A stretch of DNA of 64,000 bases from an uncultured Maribacter sp. (GTDB lineage Bacteria > Bacteroidota > Bacteroidia > Flavobacteriales > Flavobacteriaceae). Shown in pieces: positions 9,576 to 18,818 of this stretch (positions are counted from its first letter, which is position 1; the number at the start of each line of letters is the position of its first letter). Made by a program: the position numbers and the translations under genes. The notes under the pieces were generated by a model. The model was not told the DNA's origin. It did no database searches and saw nothing but the letters and a program-made list of their open reading frames with translations. Location of the stretch: assembly GCA_947493885.1 (NCBI GenBank), contig CANLTE010000004.1, positions 310,001 to 374,000 on the forward strand, given 5' to 3'.

Positions 9576-12500
9576 TTATTTTAAATTACTTACAATTTTA
9601 AACATACGATGCTTATCGTCATTATTAATTACCATGACGCTTTTTCTCGAAGACGAACTTAAGTTAACCATGTGTCTAACATCATTTTGAACATAAAATC
9701 CAGTTTTTACATTTGAAATATATTCGAATTTTCCATTACCCATACCTTTCAAAAATGACCCTGTTCCTCCATCTAATCGTGTGGTTTCTATTTCAGATAA
9801 ATAATTATTGCCTGCAAGTAAAAGGTCTTTAATTCCGTCTCCATCATAATCATCATATAGTATGCTATTTACTACAGATTTTTGAACATTATTAGAAAAG
9901 GGAGAAAACGAAAACCCTCCATTTCCATCGTTAAAAAATATTCCAGATTTAAATTCATTAACCGAGTATTGTAGCGCTGTTTCAATTCCAGAGCCCAATA
10001 TTCCTTTTAAATCTCTACTTGCAAAATCTTGATACGTTTTAATTTTACTTCCTAGAACGGGTACCTGCTGAGTTGCACAACTTTTCCCTCTTACCGGAAC
10101 CTCTTTATTTTTATATTGTTTAGCGAGAAAAATATCTTGTGTACCATTGTAGTCAAAATCCTTCGTATATATTTTAAATGGGTTAGAGCTTGAAGCATGA
10201 TGTTTATAATTAAGTCCTAAATTTCCAGAAACTATATCTATATCTCCATCCTGATCTATATCTATAGCCAATAGTTTATTCCACCATCCTTTGGTCTCAT
10301 TTAGAGTTATATATACCTCTGATTTTACCAAGTCGCCACTTTCGTTTAAAAATACCTCAATGCCCATCCACTCTCCGGTAACTATTAAATCTGAATCGTT
10401 ATCACCATCAATATCCACCCATTGTGCATCAGTAACCATCCCTATTTTTTCTAAGTCATCTGCATATTTTTTAGTTTCAACCTGAAATCTCCCACCCTTG
10501 TTAACTAACAAATAACTAGATGGAGCATACGGGTATTTACCAGGAATTAACCTTCCTCCCACAAAAAGATCTATATCTCCATCAGAGTCGTAATCGTTTG
10601 GAACAACTACAGAACCCGAAGTATAAAACTGTGGTAGACATTCTATACACCTTTTAAACTGATTTTCTCCATCATTTACATATACTCTATCCTGATATTC
10701 CTTTGCTCCTTCGTAAAACTCGTAGCTTCCACTTACAACATATAAATCTTGGTCACCATCATTATCTATATCAAAAAAAACAGATCCAATGTCTTCACAC
10801 ACCTTATCTTTAACAAAGTCCGGTACTTCTACTTCTTTAAACTCCCCATTAGATTGCCCCAAAAGTAATTTTCCAGCTTGCATATATCCTCCTCCTAAAT
10901 ATAAATCATCATTTCCATCAGCATTTATGTCCGATGTTGCTACTGCAGGTCCTAACTGAGATAATTTATGTGGTAACAGAAGTTGTATTCCAAAATCATC
11001 AAAAACACTATCCTTATGAGAATAATTGAGTGAAATTTCACTAAACATTTTTGATGTGTTGGTTTTTGGAACACTCCTGTTAAACAGAGCGTTTTTACTA
11101 TGTACCACTATTGTTTGATTTACATCAATATTTTTTAATTCCTGCTTCTTTCCATCTGGCCAAATTATTTGAACCTTTTTTATAATACTTGAATCTTTTA
11201 AACCAAAATGAATTTTGTTGGTTACGGAAGATAAATACCCTCTTGATGTTATTAATTGTCTTGTTTGTTTTGTACCATCTGCAAATGACAAATTCACAAT
11301 TACTCCGTTGCCAAAACGATTATTCTCTGGGCCTTTTAAAAGAAACTGAACATATTGTCCTTTTTTTTGCTCAACTGCATTATTCTTAAGTATTGTAGCC
11401 TCTTCGTTTATGTTATTCACCACAACATCTAAATCACCATCATTATCTAAATCAGAATAAACCGCGCCATTGGAAAAAGTAGGATTAGCAGAAACCCATT
11501 CCTCCGAGGTATCAGAAAAAGTAAGATTACTATTATTTTTAAAAAAGTAATTTTTAATTTTTTGCTGAGGGAGCATCTGAGTATACTTTAAAAATTCTTC
11601 AGGTGTGGGCTTTTTTCCTTTCCCTCTAATTATTTGCATTATATTGTTAATAGCGTCTTTATCCATTACATCTCTATAAACACCATTGGTAATGTATAAA
11701 TCTTGATATCCGTCCAAATCAAAATCAGCAAACAGCGGTGCCCAGCTCCAATCAGTATTAGAAATCCCTGATAAGCTAGCAATTTCACTAAATGTTCCGT
11801 TTCCGTTATTTAATTGCAAGGTATTATGCATGTATTGATGTTGATATCCTTTTTTAACCATCTCGTGAAACTTACTTATTGAGGTCATTGCCATTGTTGT
11901 TTTTGACCTTACGTAATCTTCAGGACTCATGTCCAATGAAATCATATCATTCAATCCATCATTATTAATATCGGCAATATCTCCCCCCATACTATAAAAG
12001 GACATATGTTTAAACATAGTCTCCTTTTCATCAGTAAAAGTGCCATCTCCATTATTAATGTATGCGAAATCTGGCATGTTAAAATCATTATTTACATAAA
12101 TATCTAACCAACCGTCATTATTAAGGTCTCCGATTTGCGGATTAAGACCAAAAGCCATTTCTGGTAATATTCCTGCTTTTAATGAAATATCTTTAAAATT
12201 TCCTTTACCGTCATTACTATACAGCTTATCACTGCCCTTTAATTGTAATGTTTGAGGATTCTCTTGTATTTCCTTTAAATCTCTTATGCTTTTATAATCT
12301 TTAGATACTTTTGGACTATTTGCTATATATACATCTATATCACCGTCTTTATCGTAATCGAAAAAAGTTGCTGCGATTGATCTATTTTTATCATCCAAAC
12401 CAAACTTTTTTGCTTTTTCTGTAAACGTTAAATCCCCGTTGTTAACATAAAGCATATTCGCATATTTCTCATCATTAGTAAACCAACCTGCGCGACATAT

Positions 12501-12953
12501 ATAAATATCAAGAAAACCATCATTATTTATGTCTACAATGGAAACTCCAGTATCAAATCCTTTTCTTTTTTTAATACCAGATTGAACTGTAATATCTTCA
12601 AAAGAAAAGTTTCCTTTATTTAAATATAATTTGTTTTCTGCAGTATTTGATGTGAAAAATAAGTCCTCTAATCCGTCATTATTAAAATCCGCAGCTGCAA
12701 CTCCTCCTCCATTGTAGGAATATATATATTGGTAGTAATGAAAGTCTTTACTTTCTTTTAAAACGTTTTTAAAAGAAACATTAGAAATCTCACTTGAAAC
12801 TTTGGTAAAAAGTTTATTTGATTTAACCTCTTCTTTAAAATCTTTACAACAAGAAAAAAAAAATATAAAAACTAGAGGCATCACAACCTTATGGTTAACC
12901 TTTCCTAAAATCCATTTTTTTAAACAACTATACACTACTTCAGGAATCTTCAT
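9576..12953 (-). CDS. FG-GAP/VCBS repeat lipoprotein with ASPIC/UnbV domain
   Basis: The 1125-residue protein carries many FG-GAP/VCBS units with calcium-loop patterns (VAAADFNNDGLEDLFF, VDINNDGFLDIYIC, FDYDKDGDIDVYIAN, SDINADGNDDLYLGG), which should form seven-bladed beta-propellers. An ASPIC/UnbV domain lies near residues 540-600 (RQLITSRGYLSSVTNKIHFGL...VQIIWPDGKKQ). A lipobox-like stretch (VFIFFFSCC) follows an internal Met25, so either Met1 or Met25 may be the start; the second gives a tidier lipoprotein signal. Such proteins often sit beside susCD in marine Flavobacteriia, but their role (glycan binding or surface assembly) is unproven. A terminator separates it from susD. Confidence 0.85.
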   Translation of the reverse strand: MKIPEVVYSCLKKWILGKVNHKVVMPLVFIFFFSCCKDFKEEVKSNKLFTKVSSEISNVSFKNVLKESKDFHYYQYIYSYNGGGVAAADFNNDGLEDLFFTSNTAENKLYLNKGNFSFEDITVQSGIKKRKGFDTGVSIVDINNDGFLDIYICRAGWFTNDEKYANMLYVNNGDLTFTEKAKKFGLDDKNRSIAATFFDYDKDGDIDVYIANSPKVSKDYKSIRDLKEIQENPQTLQLKGSDKLYSNDGKGNFKDISLKAGILPEMAFGLNPQIGDLNNDGWLDIYVNNDFNMPDFAYINNGDGTFTDEKETMFKHMSFYSMGGDIADINNDGLNDMISLDMSPEDYVRSKTTMAMTSISKFHEMVKKGYQHQYMHNTLQLNNGNGTFSEIASLSGISNTDWSWAPLFADFDLDGYQDLYITNGVYRDVMDKDAINNIMQIIRGKGKKPTPEEFLKYTQMLPQQKIKNYFFKNNSNLTFSDTSEEWVSANPTFSNGAVYSDLDNDGDLDVVVNNINEEATILKNNAVEQKKGQYVQFLLKGPENNRFGNGVIVNLSFADGTKQTRQLITSRGYLSSVTNKIHFGLKDSSIIKKVQIIWPDGKKQELKNIDVNQTIVVHSKNALFNRSVPKTNTSKMFSEISLNYSHKDSVFDDFGIQLLLPHKLSQLGPAVATSDINADGNDDLYLGGGYMQAGKLLLGQSNGEFKEVEVPDFVKDKVCEDIGSVFFDIDNDGDQDLYVVSGSYEFYEGAKEYQDRVYVNDGENQFKRCIECLPQFYTSGSVVVPNDYDSDGDIDLFVGGRLIPGKYPYAPSSYLLVNKGGRFQVETKKYADDLEKIGMVTDAQWVDIDGDNDSDLIVTGEWMGIEVFLNESGDLVKSEVYITLNETKGWWNKLLAIDIDQDGDIDIVSGNLGLNYKHHASSSNPFKIYTKDFDYNGTQDIFLAKQYKNKEVPVRGKSCATQQVPVLGSKIKTYQDFASRDLKGILGSGIETALQYSVNEFKSGIFFNDGNGGFSFSPFSNNVQKSVVNSILYDDYDGDGIKDLLLAGNNYLSEIETTRLDGGTGSFLKGMGNGKFEYISNVKTGFYVQNDVRHMVNLSSSSRKSVMVINNDDKHRMFKIVSNLK

Positions 12954-13006
12954 ATGGTTAATAATAAACTTTTAGCTACAAATTAATAAAATTACCAATC
13001 TAGAAA

Positions 13007-13044
13007 TAAAAAAATCCCTCATATCATAAATATGACTGAGGGAT
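13007..13044 (-). terminator. Intrinsic terminator after susD
   Basis: On the minus strand, ATCCCTCA pairs with TGAGGGAT (13014-13044; inner TCATA/TATGA extends the stem), followed by a run of T (13007-13014). It would end most susCD transcripts before the FG-GAP gene. Confidence 0.85.
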
Positions 13045-13050
13045 AATTTA

Positions 13051-13079
13051 TTAACCAAACTAACTCAAAAAACTCAATT
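13051..13079 (-). repeat. Copy A of a recurring stop-to-terminator motif
   Basis: Plus-strand core AAACTAACTCAAA followed by AAACTCAATTT lies directly between the susD stop and its terminator. Near-identical copies occupy the same place after the CBM9-like gene and the gamma-glutamyltransferase gene. Confidence 0.6.
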
Positions 13080-14642
13080 TTAATTTCCTAATTGTGGGGA
13101 AAGGTCTATTTCTGATTGTGGTATGGGTGTAAAATAAGCCGCCGGACCTGTTGCTGATGGTGTTCTATTGTTTACAACATCTGCTCTTTCTTCTGGAGAT
13201 CTATTTGCAAATGCTTCTGCAATTCTATCCATTCTTACTAAATCGTGCCATCTTTCATATTCTCCCGCTAATTCCCATTTACGTTCTGTAAAAGCCAACT
13301 CACCTAAATCACCCGAAGTTAAATCTATTGCGGCATCTGGTGTATTTGGATCCAAACCTGCAGCTCTTCTCCTAACCTGATTTAAAGCTTCCCAAGCTTC
13401 AGGAGCATCACCTCCAGAACGACCAGTTGCTTCTGCATATGTTAGTAGGACATCAGCATACCTCATAAAGTAACGGTTTAAAGGAGTGTTGGTACTGTTC
13501 ACCACTAGACTTACCTCTTCCATATCTCCCCCACCTACTTTTCTTAAGATAGGGTGAGGTTCGTTTTGAAAATTCCTCCAATCTGCACCATTGGGGTTAT
13601 CTCTTCTGGGTATTACTTCAAGAATATAAGTATCTTCAAAACGTGCCATTGTACCCTCTGCCATAGCTGCTGCTTCCATATCCTCAAAAAAGGCTATTTC
13701 TCCAAATGTTTCATTCCAACCACCAGCATCTACAGGAAACCCAAGCCGACCTGTGGTTCTATTACCTATATCACATAGTTCATCACAGAACACCATGGTA
13801 AACACACCTTCGTTATGGTTAAACCTGTTTGCCACTGTCCACATTTCTCTCATGCTTGGAGCCAAACTATACCCATAGCCTCCATCAATTACCTCTTTTG
13901 CTTTTGCCGCAGCCATAGCATATTTACTAGAATCATTTATTGGAAATCCTGCCCAATGCATGTATAATCTAGCCAAAAAACCTTTAGCTGCTCCTTTACT
14001 AGGTCTAGCTCCAATCGCAACAATTCCCGGATATACATCTGGCAAAAGAGTTTCTGCCTGTTGCAAATCTGATTCAATCTGCTGATAAACTTGTTCGACC
14101 GAAGATAACTCTCTATCCTCTAAACTATTTACCTCTAAGTTAATTACAACTTCTCCAAAAGTTCTTGTAAGGTGCATGTAAGCAAATGCTCTCATAAAAT
14201 AGGCTTCACCTATAATTGTATTAAACGATTCTTGATCTTCTTCTGATACCGTTATATCCGGTGCAGCGTTAATTGCAGTGTTTGCAATAGCAATCATGCT
14301 GTATGGCGCACTCCATGCTCTGTTAATTCTTTCAGAAAGGCTTGTTTGAATTCTCCAATCCGCTTCTCTAAAACCTTGCTTATTTCCCGCACTAAAGGTA
14401 GTAATATCATCTCCTCCAAAACCAGCAATATAAAAGTCGGTCCATCTAGCATCATTTTGTACTGTTCTATACATTCCTGTAACTAAAACCCCTAATGTTT
14501 CTACAGAATTTAATGTAGATGGTGATAATTGTGTTTTTCCAGGGTCTTCGTCCAAATCTGCACAAGAATATATAGAAACCATGAGAAAAAAGACACTCAG
14601 CAGGCTCCCTAAATTTGTTGTTTTTATTTCAGCTATTTTCAT
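13080..14642 (-). CDS. SusD/RagB-family glycan-binding outer membrane lipoprotein
   Basis: I placed the start at the ATG at 14642, where a lipoprotein signal begins (MKIAEIKTTN...SIYSC, Cys27), for 520 residues; the open frame upstream overlaps susC and is not needed. SusD features are AEAYFMRAFAYMHLTRTFGEVVI, an ASKGAAKGFLARLYMHWA-like TPR helix, RYADVLLTYAEATGRSGG, NQVRRRAAGLDP and FTERKWELAGEYERWHDLVRMDR near the C-terminus. The protein caps the SusC pore and binds glycan at the cell surface. It starts 16 bases after the susC stop, so the two are cotranscribed. Ligand specificity cannot be read here. Confidence 0.96.
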   Translation of the reverse strand: MKIAEIKTTNLGSLLSVFFLMVSIYSCADLDEDPGKTQLSPSTLNSVETLGVLVTGMYRTVQNDARWTDFYIAGFGGDDITTFSAGNKQGFREADWRIQTSLSERINRAWSAPYSMIAIANTAINAAPDITVSEEDQESFNTIIGEAYFMRAFAYMHLTRTFGEVVINLEVNSLEDRELSSVEQVYQQIESDLQQAETLLPDVYPGIVAIGARPSKGAAKGFLARLYMHWAGFPINDSSKYAMAAAKAKEVIDGGYGYSLAPSMREMWTVANRFNHNEGVFTMVFCDELCDIGNRTTGRLGFPVDAGGWNETFGEIAFFEDMEAAAMAEGTMARFEDTYILEVIPRRDNPNGADWRNFQNEPHPILRKVGGGDMEEVSLVVNSTNTPLNRYFMRYADVLLTYAEATGRSGGDAPEAWEALNQVRRRAAGLDPNTPDAAIDLTSGDLGELAFTERKWELAGEYERWHDLVRMDRIAEAFANRSPEERADVVNNRTPSATGPAAYFTPIPQSEIDLSPQLGN

Positions 14643-14658
14643 GTTATTTTTTTTATAA

Positions 14659-17619
14659 TTAAAATTGAATCCTTGCCCCAATGGTATATGATCTAGGATT
14701 TGGAATCGCACCAAAATCAAATGAAGGAGCTCCATCATTATTTGAAACACCTGTTGAAGAAACTTCTGGATCAAAGCCACGATAATCAGAAATAGTAAAT
14801 AAGTTTTGTCCACTTACGTACAATTTAAAAGAGCTTATGAACTTAATATCTTTAAAAGTGTACCCCAATGATAAATTACTAAGTCTAATAAAATCACCAT
14901 CTTCTACAAACCTAGAGGAATTTAATAAATCACCTCCTGTTGGAATATCTGTTTCATTTTCTGGTGTCCATCTGTTTATATAATCAGAGTGCCTTCCTAA
15001 ACCAGCACCTGTAGGAGCCATTAACTGAGCATAAATGACATTGTAAACCTGATAATCATGTACTCCACGTAATACAAAATTTAAATCTATATTTTTATAG
15101 GTAATGGTATTATTAAGCCCCCATGTTAATGACGGTGTACCATTTCCGATATCGGAAAGTAAAATTTCCCCTTCTTCATCTAGTAAATATCTTGGTGTAC
15201 CAGCAACAATATCACCATTTGCCGCTGCATCAGCTGTTTTCCATGTTCCTAAAAAAGTAGCTCCATGAAATTGACCTAAAGGTTCTCCAACTCGTAAAGA
15301 GTAAAAGCTTGATGTACTCCCTCCAGGGTTAACACCTCCAGCACCAGTAAGTATTTGTTCTGGGCCTCCTAAGTCAACAATCTCATTTGCAACTGTAGAT
15401 AAGTTAAAGTTGGCATTCCATGAAAAGTCTTCTGTAGTAATAGGATAAGTGTTTAACGTAAAATCGAACCCTGTATTTTGAACTTCACCGATATTTTTAA
15501 GTACTGTACCTCCGCCATTATAATCTGGAACTGGCTGTCTTAACAATAAATCTGTAGTATTCTTTTTGTACCAATCTACTGTAAATTGCACGCTATTGTT
15601 TAAAAACGAAAAGTCCAACCCTGCATTAATTTGCTTTGTAGTTTCCCATTTTAAGTTTTCATCCTTCAATGTTGGATTACCAATTCCTATTTCTGGAGTA
15701 CTACCATCAAAAGCAAAATCCCTTCCAGTGGGCAAATCTGGATAAGTTGCTAGGGCTCCAACGTTTTGATTTCCTACCTCACCGTAACCAGCTCTTAACT
15801 TAATACTATTAAAAAAACCTTCCTCAGGGAGCAGTTTACTAACGTTATATGCTGCAGAAACGGATGGAAAATATCCGGTTCTATTGTCTTTTCTAAAATT
15901 AGAAGATTGATCTACCCGTATAGTCCCAGTAAGGTAAAAATCTTCTCCATAATTAAACTCAGCTCTCCCTACATATGATTGTATTGTACCTTCGGTTTGG
16001 TTGGCTCTTACACCTTGATCAACACCTAGCTCTAATAAATAAAATGCGTCTCTAAGCCCACCAATTCCAAATTCTCCAGAGCTCCCGCTGGACGTCTTTG
16101 TTTGGTTTCCTTGCAGTTCGTAAACTCCTGTTAATTTCACATTTGTTTTTCCAAAGGTTTTATTCCATGATAAAATATTACTTAATTGATAAGTTGTTAA
16201 GCGACTAGAGCTAAAGCCTGCTTGTGCTTCAAGAACAGTAGTACCTGCTGGTATTCCTGCAAAATTTTCATCATTGGTATGTCTAAACAAACTACCCCCT
16301 AATATTGTAAAGTTTAAAGTTTTCGAAATATCATATGAAATGTTCAAATTTGCATTAAACCTGTCTTGAATGCGATTATTATCCCTTTCTGACTGTACCG
16401 CTATTGGATTAACTAATATATTACCAAAAGAAGACTGTAACTGATAATATGTTCCATCAGGATTTCTAATTGGAATTGTAGGATCCCAAGTTAAAATACC
16501 AGCTACTCCACCTCTTGCATCTGATGAAGATCGTGCTCCTCCATTAAACAAATTATGATTTAACTCTCTTGATCCAAATAAATTTAAGCCTACATTTAGT
16601 TTTTCTCCAAACTTGGCATTCAAATTAGCTCTTAAAGAAAACCTATTATAATCACTATTAAAAACAACCCCTTCTTGATCTACATAGTTTCCTGATATAA
16701 AGTAAGAAAGATTTCCTTCTTTACCACTTGCTGTTAACTGAACATTGCTTAAAAGAGCCGTTTTAAAATATTCATCCTGATAATCTGTACCTCCATTAAC
16801 TACCTCCGTACCTGATAATTCCGCGTATTGTTCAGGAGACAAAAGTGATATTTTTTTAGGTATATTAGAAATAGTAGTAAAATACTCTACACCAATTTTA
16901 GGTTTTCCCGAACCCTTTTTTGTTGTAATAACTACTACTCCATTTGCTCCTCGAGAACCATAAATAGCCGATGCAGAAGCATCCTTTAGGATATCCATGG
17001 TAGCAATATCATTAGGGTTAAGGCTTTCCAAGGTTCCCCCTAGAATACCATCTATAACAATTAAAGGTTGATTACTAAAAGAGATAGAATTTGACCCTCT
17101 AATTCTAATTTTAACTTGTCCGCCTGGAGCACCCGTAGTCTTAGAAACAGATACACCAGCTGCTCTAGATTGCAATGCATCTTCAACTCTTATTAACGGC
17201 TGTTTTTCAAAATCTTTGGAAGATACGGAAGATATTGCACCAGTTAAATCACTTTTTTTCTGGGTACCATAACCAATTACAACAACTTCATCAAGTTGCT
17301 CATTATCTACTTGCATTACAATATCTATAACCGATTGTCCTCCAACACTTCTCTCAATAGTTTTGAAGCCTAAATAGCTAAAAACCAAAACGTCATTGGA
17401 AGAAGCATTTATTGCATAGTTTCCATCAAAATCTGTTGAAGTTCCATTTGATGTACCCTTTACTACGACATTTACACCGGGAACAGGTGTGCCATCGTCT
17501 GAAGAAGTTATGGTTCCTGTAATCGTTGATTGGCCATACGAGTTCATACTCATAAATACAACTAATAGAAATACAGGAACTACGTGCCTCTTGAATAATT
17601 TGAGAATAGTTCTTTTCAT
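14659..17619 (-). CDS. SusC/RagA-family TonB-dependent glycan transporter
   Basis: The ATG at 17619 (MKRTILKLFKRHVVPVFLLVVFMSMNSYGQ) is preferred over an in-frame upstream ATG because it begins a clean signal peptide, for 986 residues. A CarboxypepD_reg-like domain follows (ITGTITSSDDGTPVPGVNVVVKGTSNGTSTDFDGNY), then the plug domain with the SusC hallmark LDEVVVIGYGTQKKSDLTGAISSV and DILKDASASAIYGSRGANGVVVITTKKG, and a 22-strand barrel ending in the aromatic terminus ARIQF. It imports oligosaccharides through the outer membrane using TonB energy, paired with the SusD lipoprotein downstream. Length is normal. Confidence 0.97.
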   Translation of the reverse strand: MKRTILKLFKRHVVPVFLLVVFMSMNSYGQSTITGTITSSDDGTPVPGVNVVVKGTSNGTSTDFDGNYAINASSNDVLVFSYLGFKTIERSVGGQSVIDIVMQVDNEQLDEVVVIGYGTQKKSDLTGAISSVSSKDFEKQPLIRVEDALQSRAAGVSVSKTTGAPGGQVKIRIRGSNSISFSNQPLIVIDGILGGTLESLNPNDIATMDILKDASASAIYGSRGANGVVVITTKKGSGKPKIGVEYFTTISNIPKKISLLSPEQYAELSGTEVVNGGTDYQDEYFKTALLSNVQLTASGKEGNLSYFISGNYVDQEGVVFNSDYNRFSLRANLNAKFGEKLNVGLNLFGSRELNHNLFNGGARSSSDARGGVAGILTWDPTIPIRNPDGTYYQLQSSFGNILVNPIAVQSERDNNRIQDRFNANLNISYDISKTLNFTILGGSLFRHTNDENFAGIPAGTTVLEAQAGFSSSRLTTYQLSNILSWNKTFGKTNVKLTGVYELQGNQTKTSSGSSGEFGIGGLRDAFYLLELGVDQGVRANQTEGTIQSYVGRAEFNYGEDFYLTGTIRVDQSSNFRKDNRTGYFPSVSAAYNVSKLLPEEGFFNSIKLRAGYGEVGNQNVGALATYPDLPTGRDFAFDGSTPEIGIGNPTLKDENLKWETTKQINAGLDFSFLNNSVQFTVDWYKKNTTDLLLRQPVPDYNGGGTVLKNIGEVQNTGFDFTLNTYPITTEDFSWNANFNLSTVANEIVDLGGPEQILTGAGGVNPGGSTSSFYSLRVGEPLGQFHGATFLGTWKTADAAANGDIVAGTPRYLLDEEGEILLSDIGNGTPSLTWGLNNTITYKNIDLNFVLRGVHDYQVYNVIYAQLMAPTGAGLGRHSDYINRWTPENETDIPTGGDLLNSSRFVEDGDFIRLSNLSLGYTFKDIKFISSFKLYVSGQNLFTISDYRGFDPEVSSTGVSNNDGAPSFDFGAIPNPRSYTIGARIQF

Positions 17620-17683
17620 AATTGTTAAGTTATTTAGTTTAAAGAATGTTACTTCCACAAAACAATTGAAAACAAACTTCTTC

Positions 17684-17720
17684 CAGGGAAAATATTAGAC
17701 TTATCATGGGGGGTAAATTA
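17684..17720 (-). promoter_or_regulatory. GGG direct repeat upstream of susC
   Basis: CAGGGAAAATATTA (from 17684) and TGGGGGGTAAATTA (from 17707) are aligned 23 bases apart on the plus strand, 65-100 bases before the susC start. A weak -7-like box (GAAGTTTG on the minus strand, 17673-17680) lies beside it. The spacing matches the pairs before the GH88 and HTCS genes. Confidence 0.4.
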
Positions 17721-17771
17721 TTCAATTCGTAATTTAAATAGTAATTTCATGAAGAAACAACTAATAGATAG

Positions 17772-17804
17772 GCATAACATTGGGGATACTTTAAAATGTT
17801 ATGC
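17772..17804 (+). other. Hairpin between divergent susC and dehydrogenase promoters
   Basis: Arms GCATAACATT and AATGTTATGC (10 bp, perfect) are separated by 13 bases and followed on the plus strand by GTTTTT. It may be an insulating terminator or a binding site in the 391-bp divergent region 17620-18010. I see no gene in that region. Confidence 0.5.
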
Positions 17805-17906
17805 GTTTTTACCAAATAAGAAAAGAATCTAACTTACTTATTTTTCAATGGTAATACTTATAAAGTAAAGAGCGTTGTTTTAACAAAAAACACAGGCTTA
17901 TATGTA

Positions 17907-17931
17907 CCCCCATTATGAAGTTATAGCCCCC
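17907..17931 (+). promoter_or_regulatory. GGGGG direct repeat upstream of the KduD-like gene
   Basis: On the minus strand, TTAGGGGGCTATAAC and AATGGGGGTACATATA carry G runs 20 bases apart (17927-17931 and 17907-17911), 80-105 bases before the gene at 18011. The G-rich strand is opposite the coding strand, as at the other three sites, but the spacing is 20 rather than 23. Confidence 0.35.
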
Positions 17932-18010
17932 TAAACATCAACGTAGTATTTATAACTTTAATTTTAGGCATGAACTTATGCTTATAACTAACAAACTGTA
18001 TTAAAATATT

Positions 18011-18805
18011 ATGGGAATATCATTATTTAATTTGGATGGAAAAATTGCGCTTATTACCGGAAGTACTCATGGGCTTGGTATGGCAATGGCTATGGGGCTA
18101 GGAAAAGCAGGAGCAACTATTATTGTAAACGGTAATTCGTCACAAAAAAAAATAGATGATGCGGTATTAAAATATCAAAAGGCTGGAATAAAAGCTTTTG
18201 GATTTAAATTTAATGTCACCAAGGAATCAGAAGTTATTAATGCCATTCAAGAAATCCAAAATAATCATGGGGCTATTGATATTCTTGTCAACAATGCTGG
18301 TATTATTAAGCGTACTCCGTTAGAGGAAATGGAGGTTCACGATTTTAAAGAAGTTATAGATGTAGATCTAGTTAGTCCTTTTATAGTATCTAAACATATA
18401 GTAAAAAGTATGATTAACAGAAAGCAAGGTAAAATAATTAATATTTGTTCCATGATGAGCGAACTTGGAAGAAATACTGTTGGAGCATATGCAGCTGCCA
18501 AAGGTGGATTAAAAATGCTTACTCAAAATATGGCCACTGAATGGGCCAAACATAATATTCAAATAAATGGTATTGGACCTGGATATTTTGCTACCTCGCA
18601 AACTGCCCCGATACGCGTTGAAGGACATCCATTTAATGATTTTATTGTTAACAGAACTCCTTCTGGAAAATGGGGAGACCCCAACGATTTGGCTGGAGCT
18701 GCTATTTTTTTAGCCTCAGGTGCTAGTAACTTTGTCAATGGACATATTATTTATGTTGACGGAGGAATTTTGGCTACTATTGGTAAACCTTCTAACGAAA
18801 ATTAA
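18011..18805 (+). CDS. SDR-family dehydrogenase, KduD / gluconate 5-dehydrogenase-like
   Basis: The 264-residue protein is a classical short-chain dehydrogenase: cofactor motif TGSTHGLG (residues 16-23), NNAG (94-97), and the catalytic Ser147, Tyr160 and Lys164 in CSMMSELGRNTVGAYAAAKGG. The overall pattern (FNLDGKIALITGSTHGLG, NGIGPGYFATSQT, DPNDLAGAAIFLAS) is that of 2-dehydro-3-deoxy-D-gluconate 5-dehydrogenase or gluconate 5-dehydrogenase. KduD handles the keto-deoxy sugar that forms from the unsaturated uronic acid freed by GH88, so the context favours that role. It is divergent from susC and lies 13 bases before the DUF4861 gene, with which it probably forms an operon. Exact substrate is inferred. 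Confidence 0.85.
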   Translation: MGISLFNLDGKIALITGSTHGLGMAMAMGLGKAGATIIVNGNSSQKKIDDAVLKYQKAGIKAFGFKFNVTKESEVINAIQEIQNNHGAIDILVNNAGIIKRTPLEEMEVHDFKEVIDVDLVSPFIVSKHIVKSMINRKQGKIINICSMMSELGRNTVGAYAAAKGGLKMLTQNMATEWAKHNIQINGIGPGYFATSQTAPIRVEGHPFNDFIVNRTPSGKWGDPNDLAGAAIFLASGASNFVNGHIIYVDGGILATIGKPSNEN

Positions 18806-18818
18806 AACATAAATAACC

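Noticed and set aside
14643-14813. N-terminal extension of the SusD frame into susC
   Set aside because: A lipoprotein signal starts exactly at the internal ATG at 14642; the extension is antisense-free but overlaps susC codons and lacks a signal.
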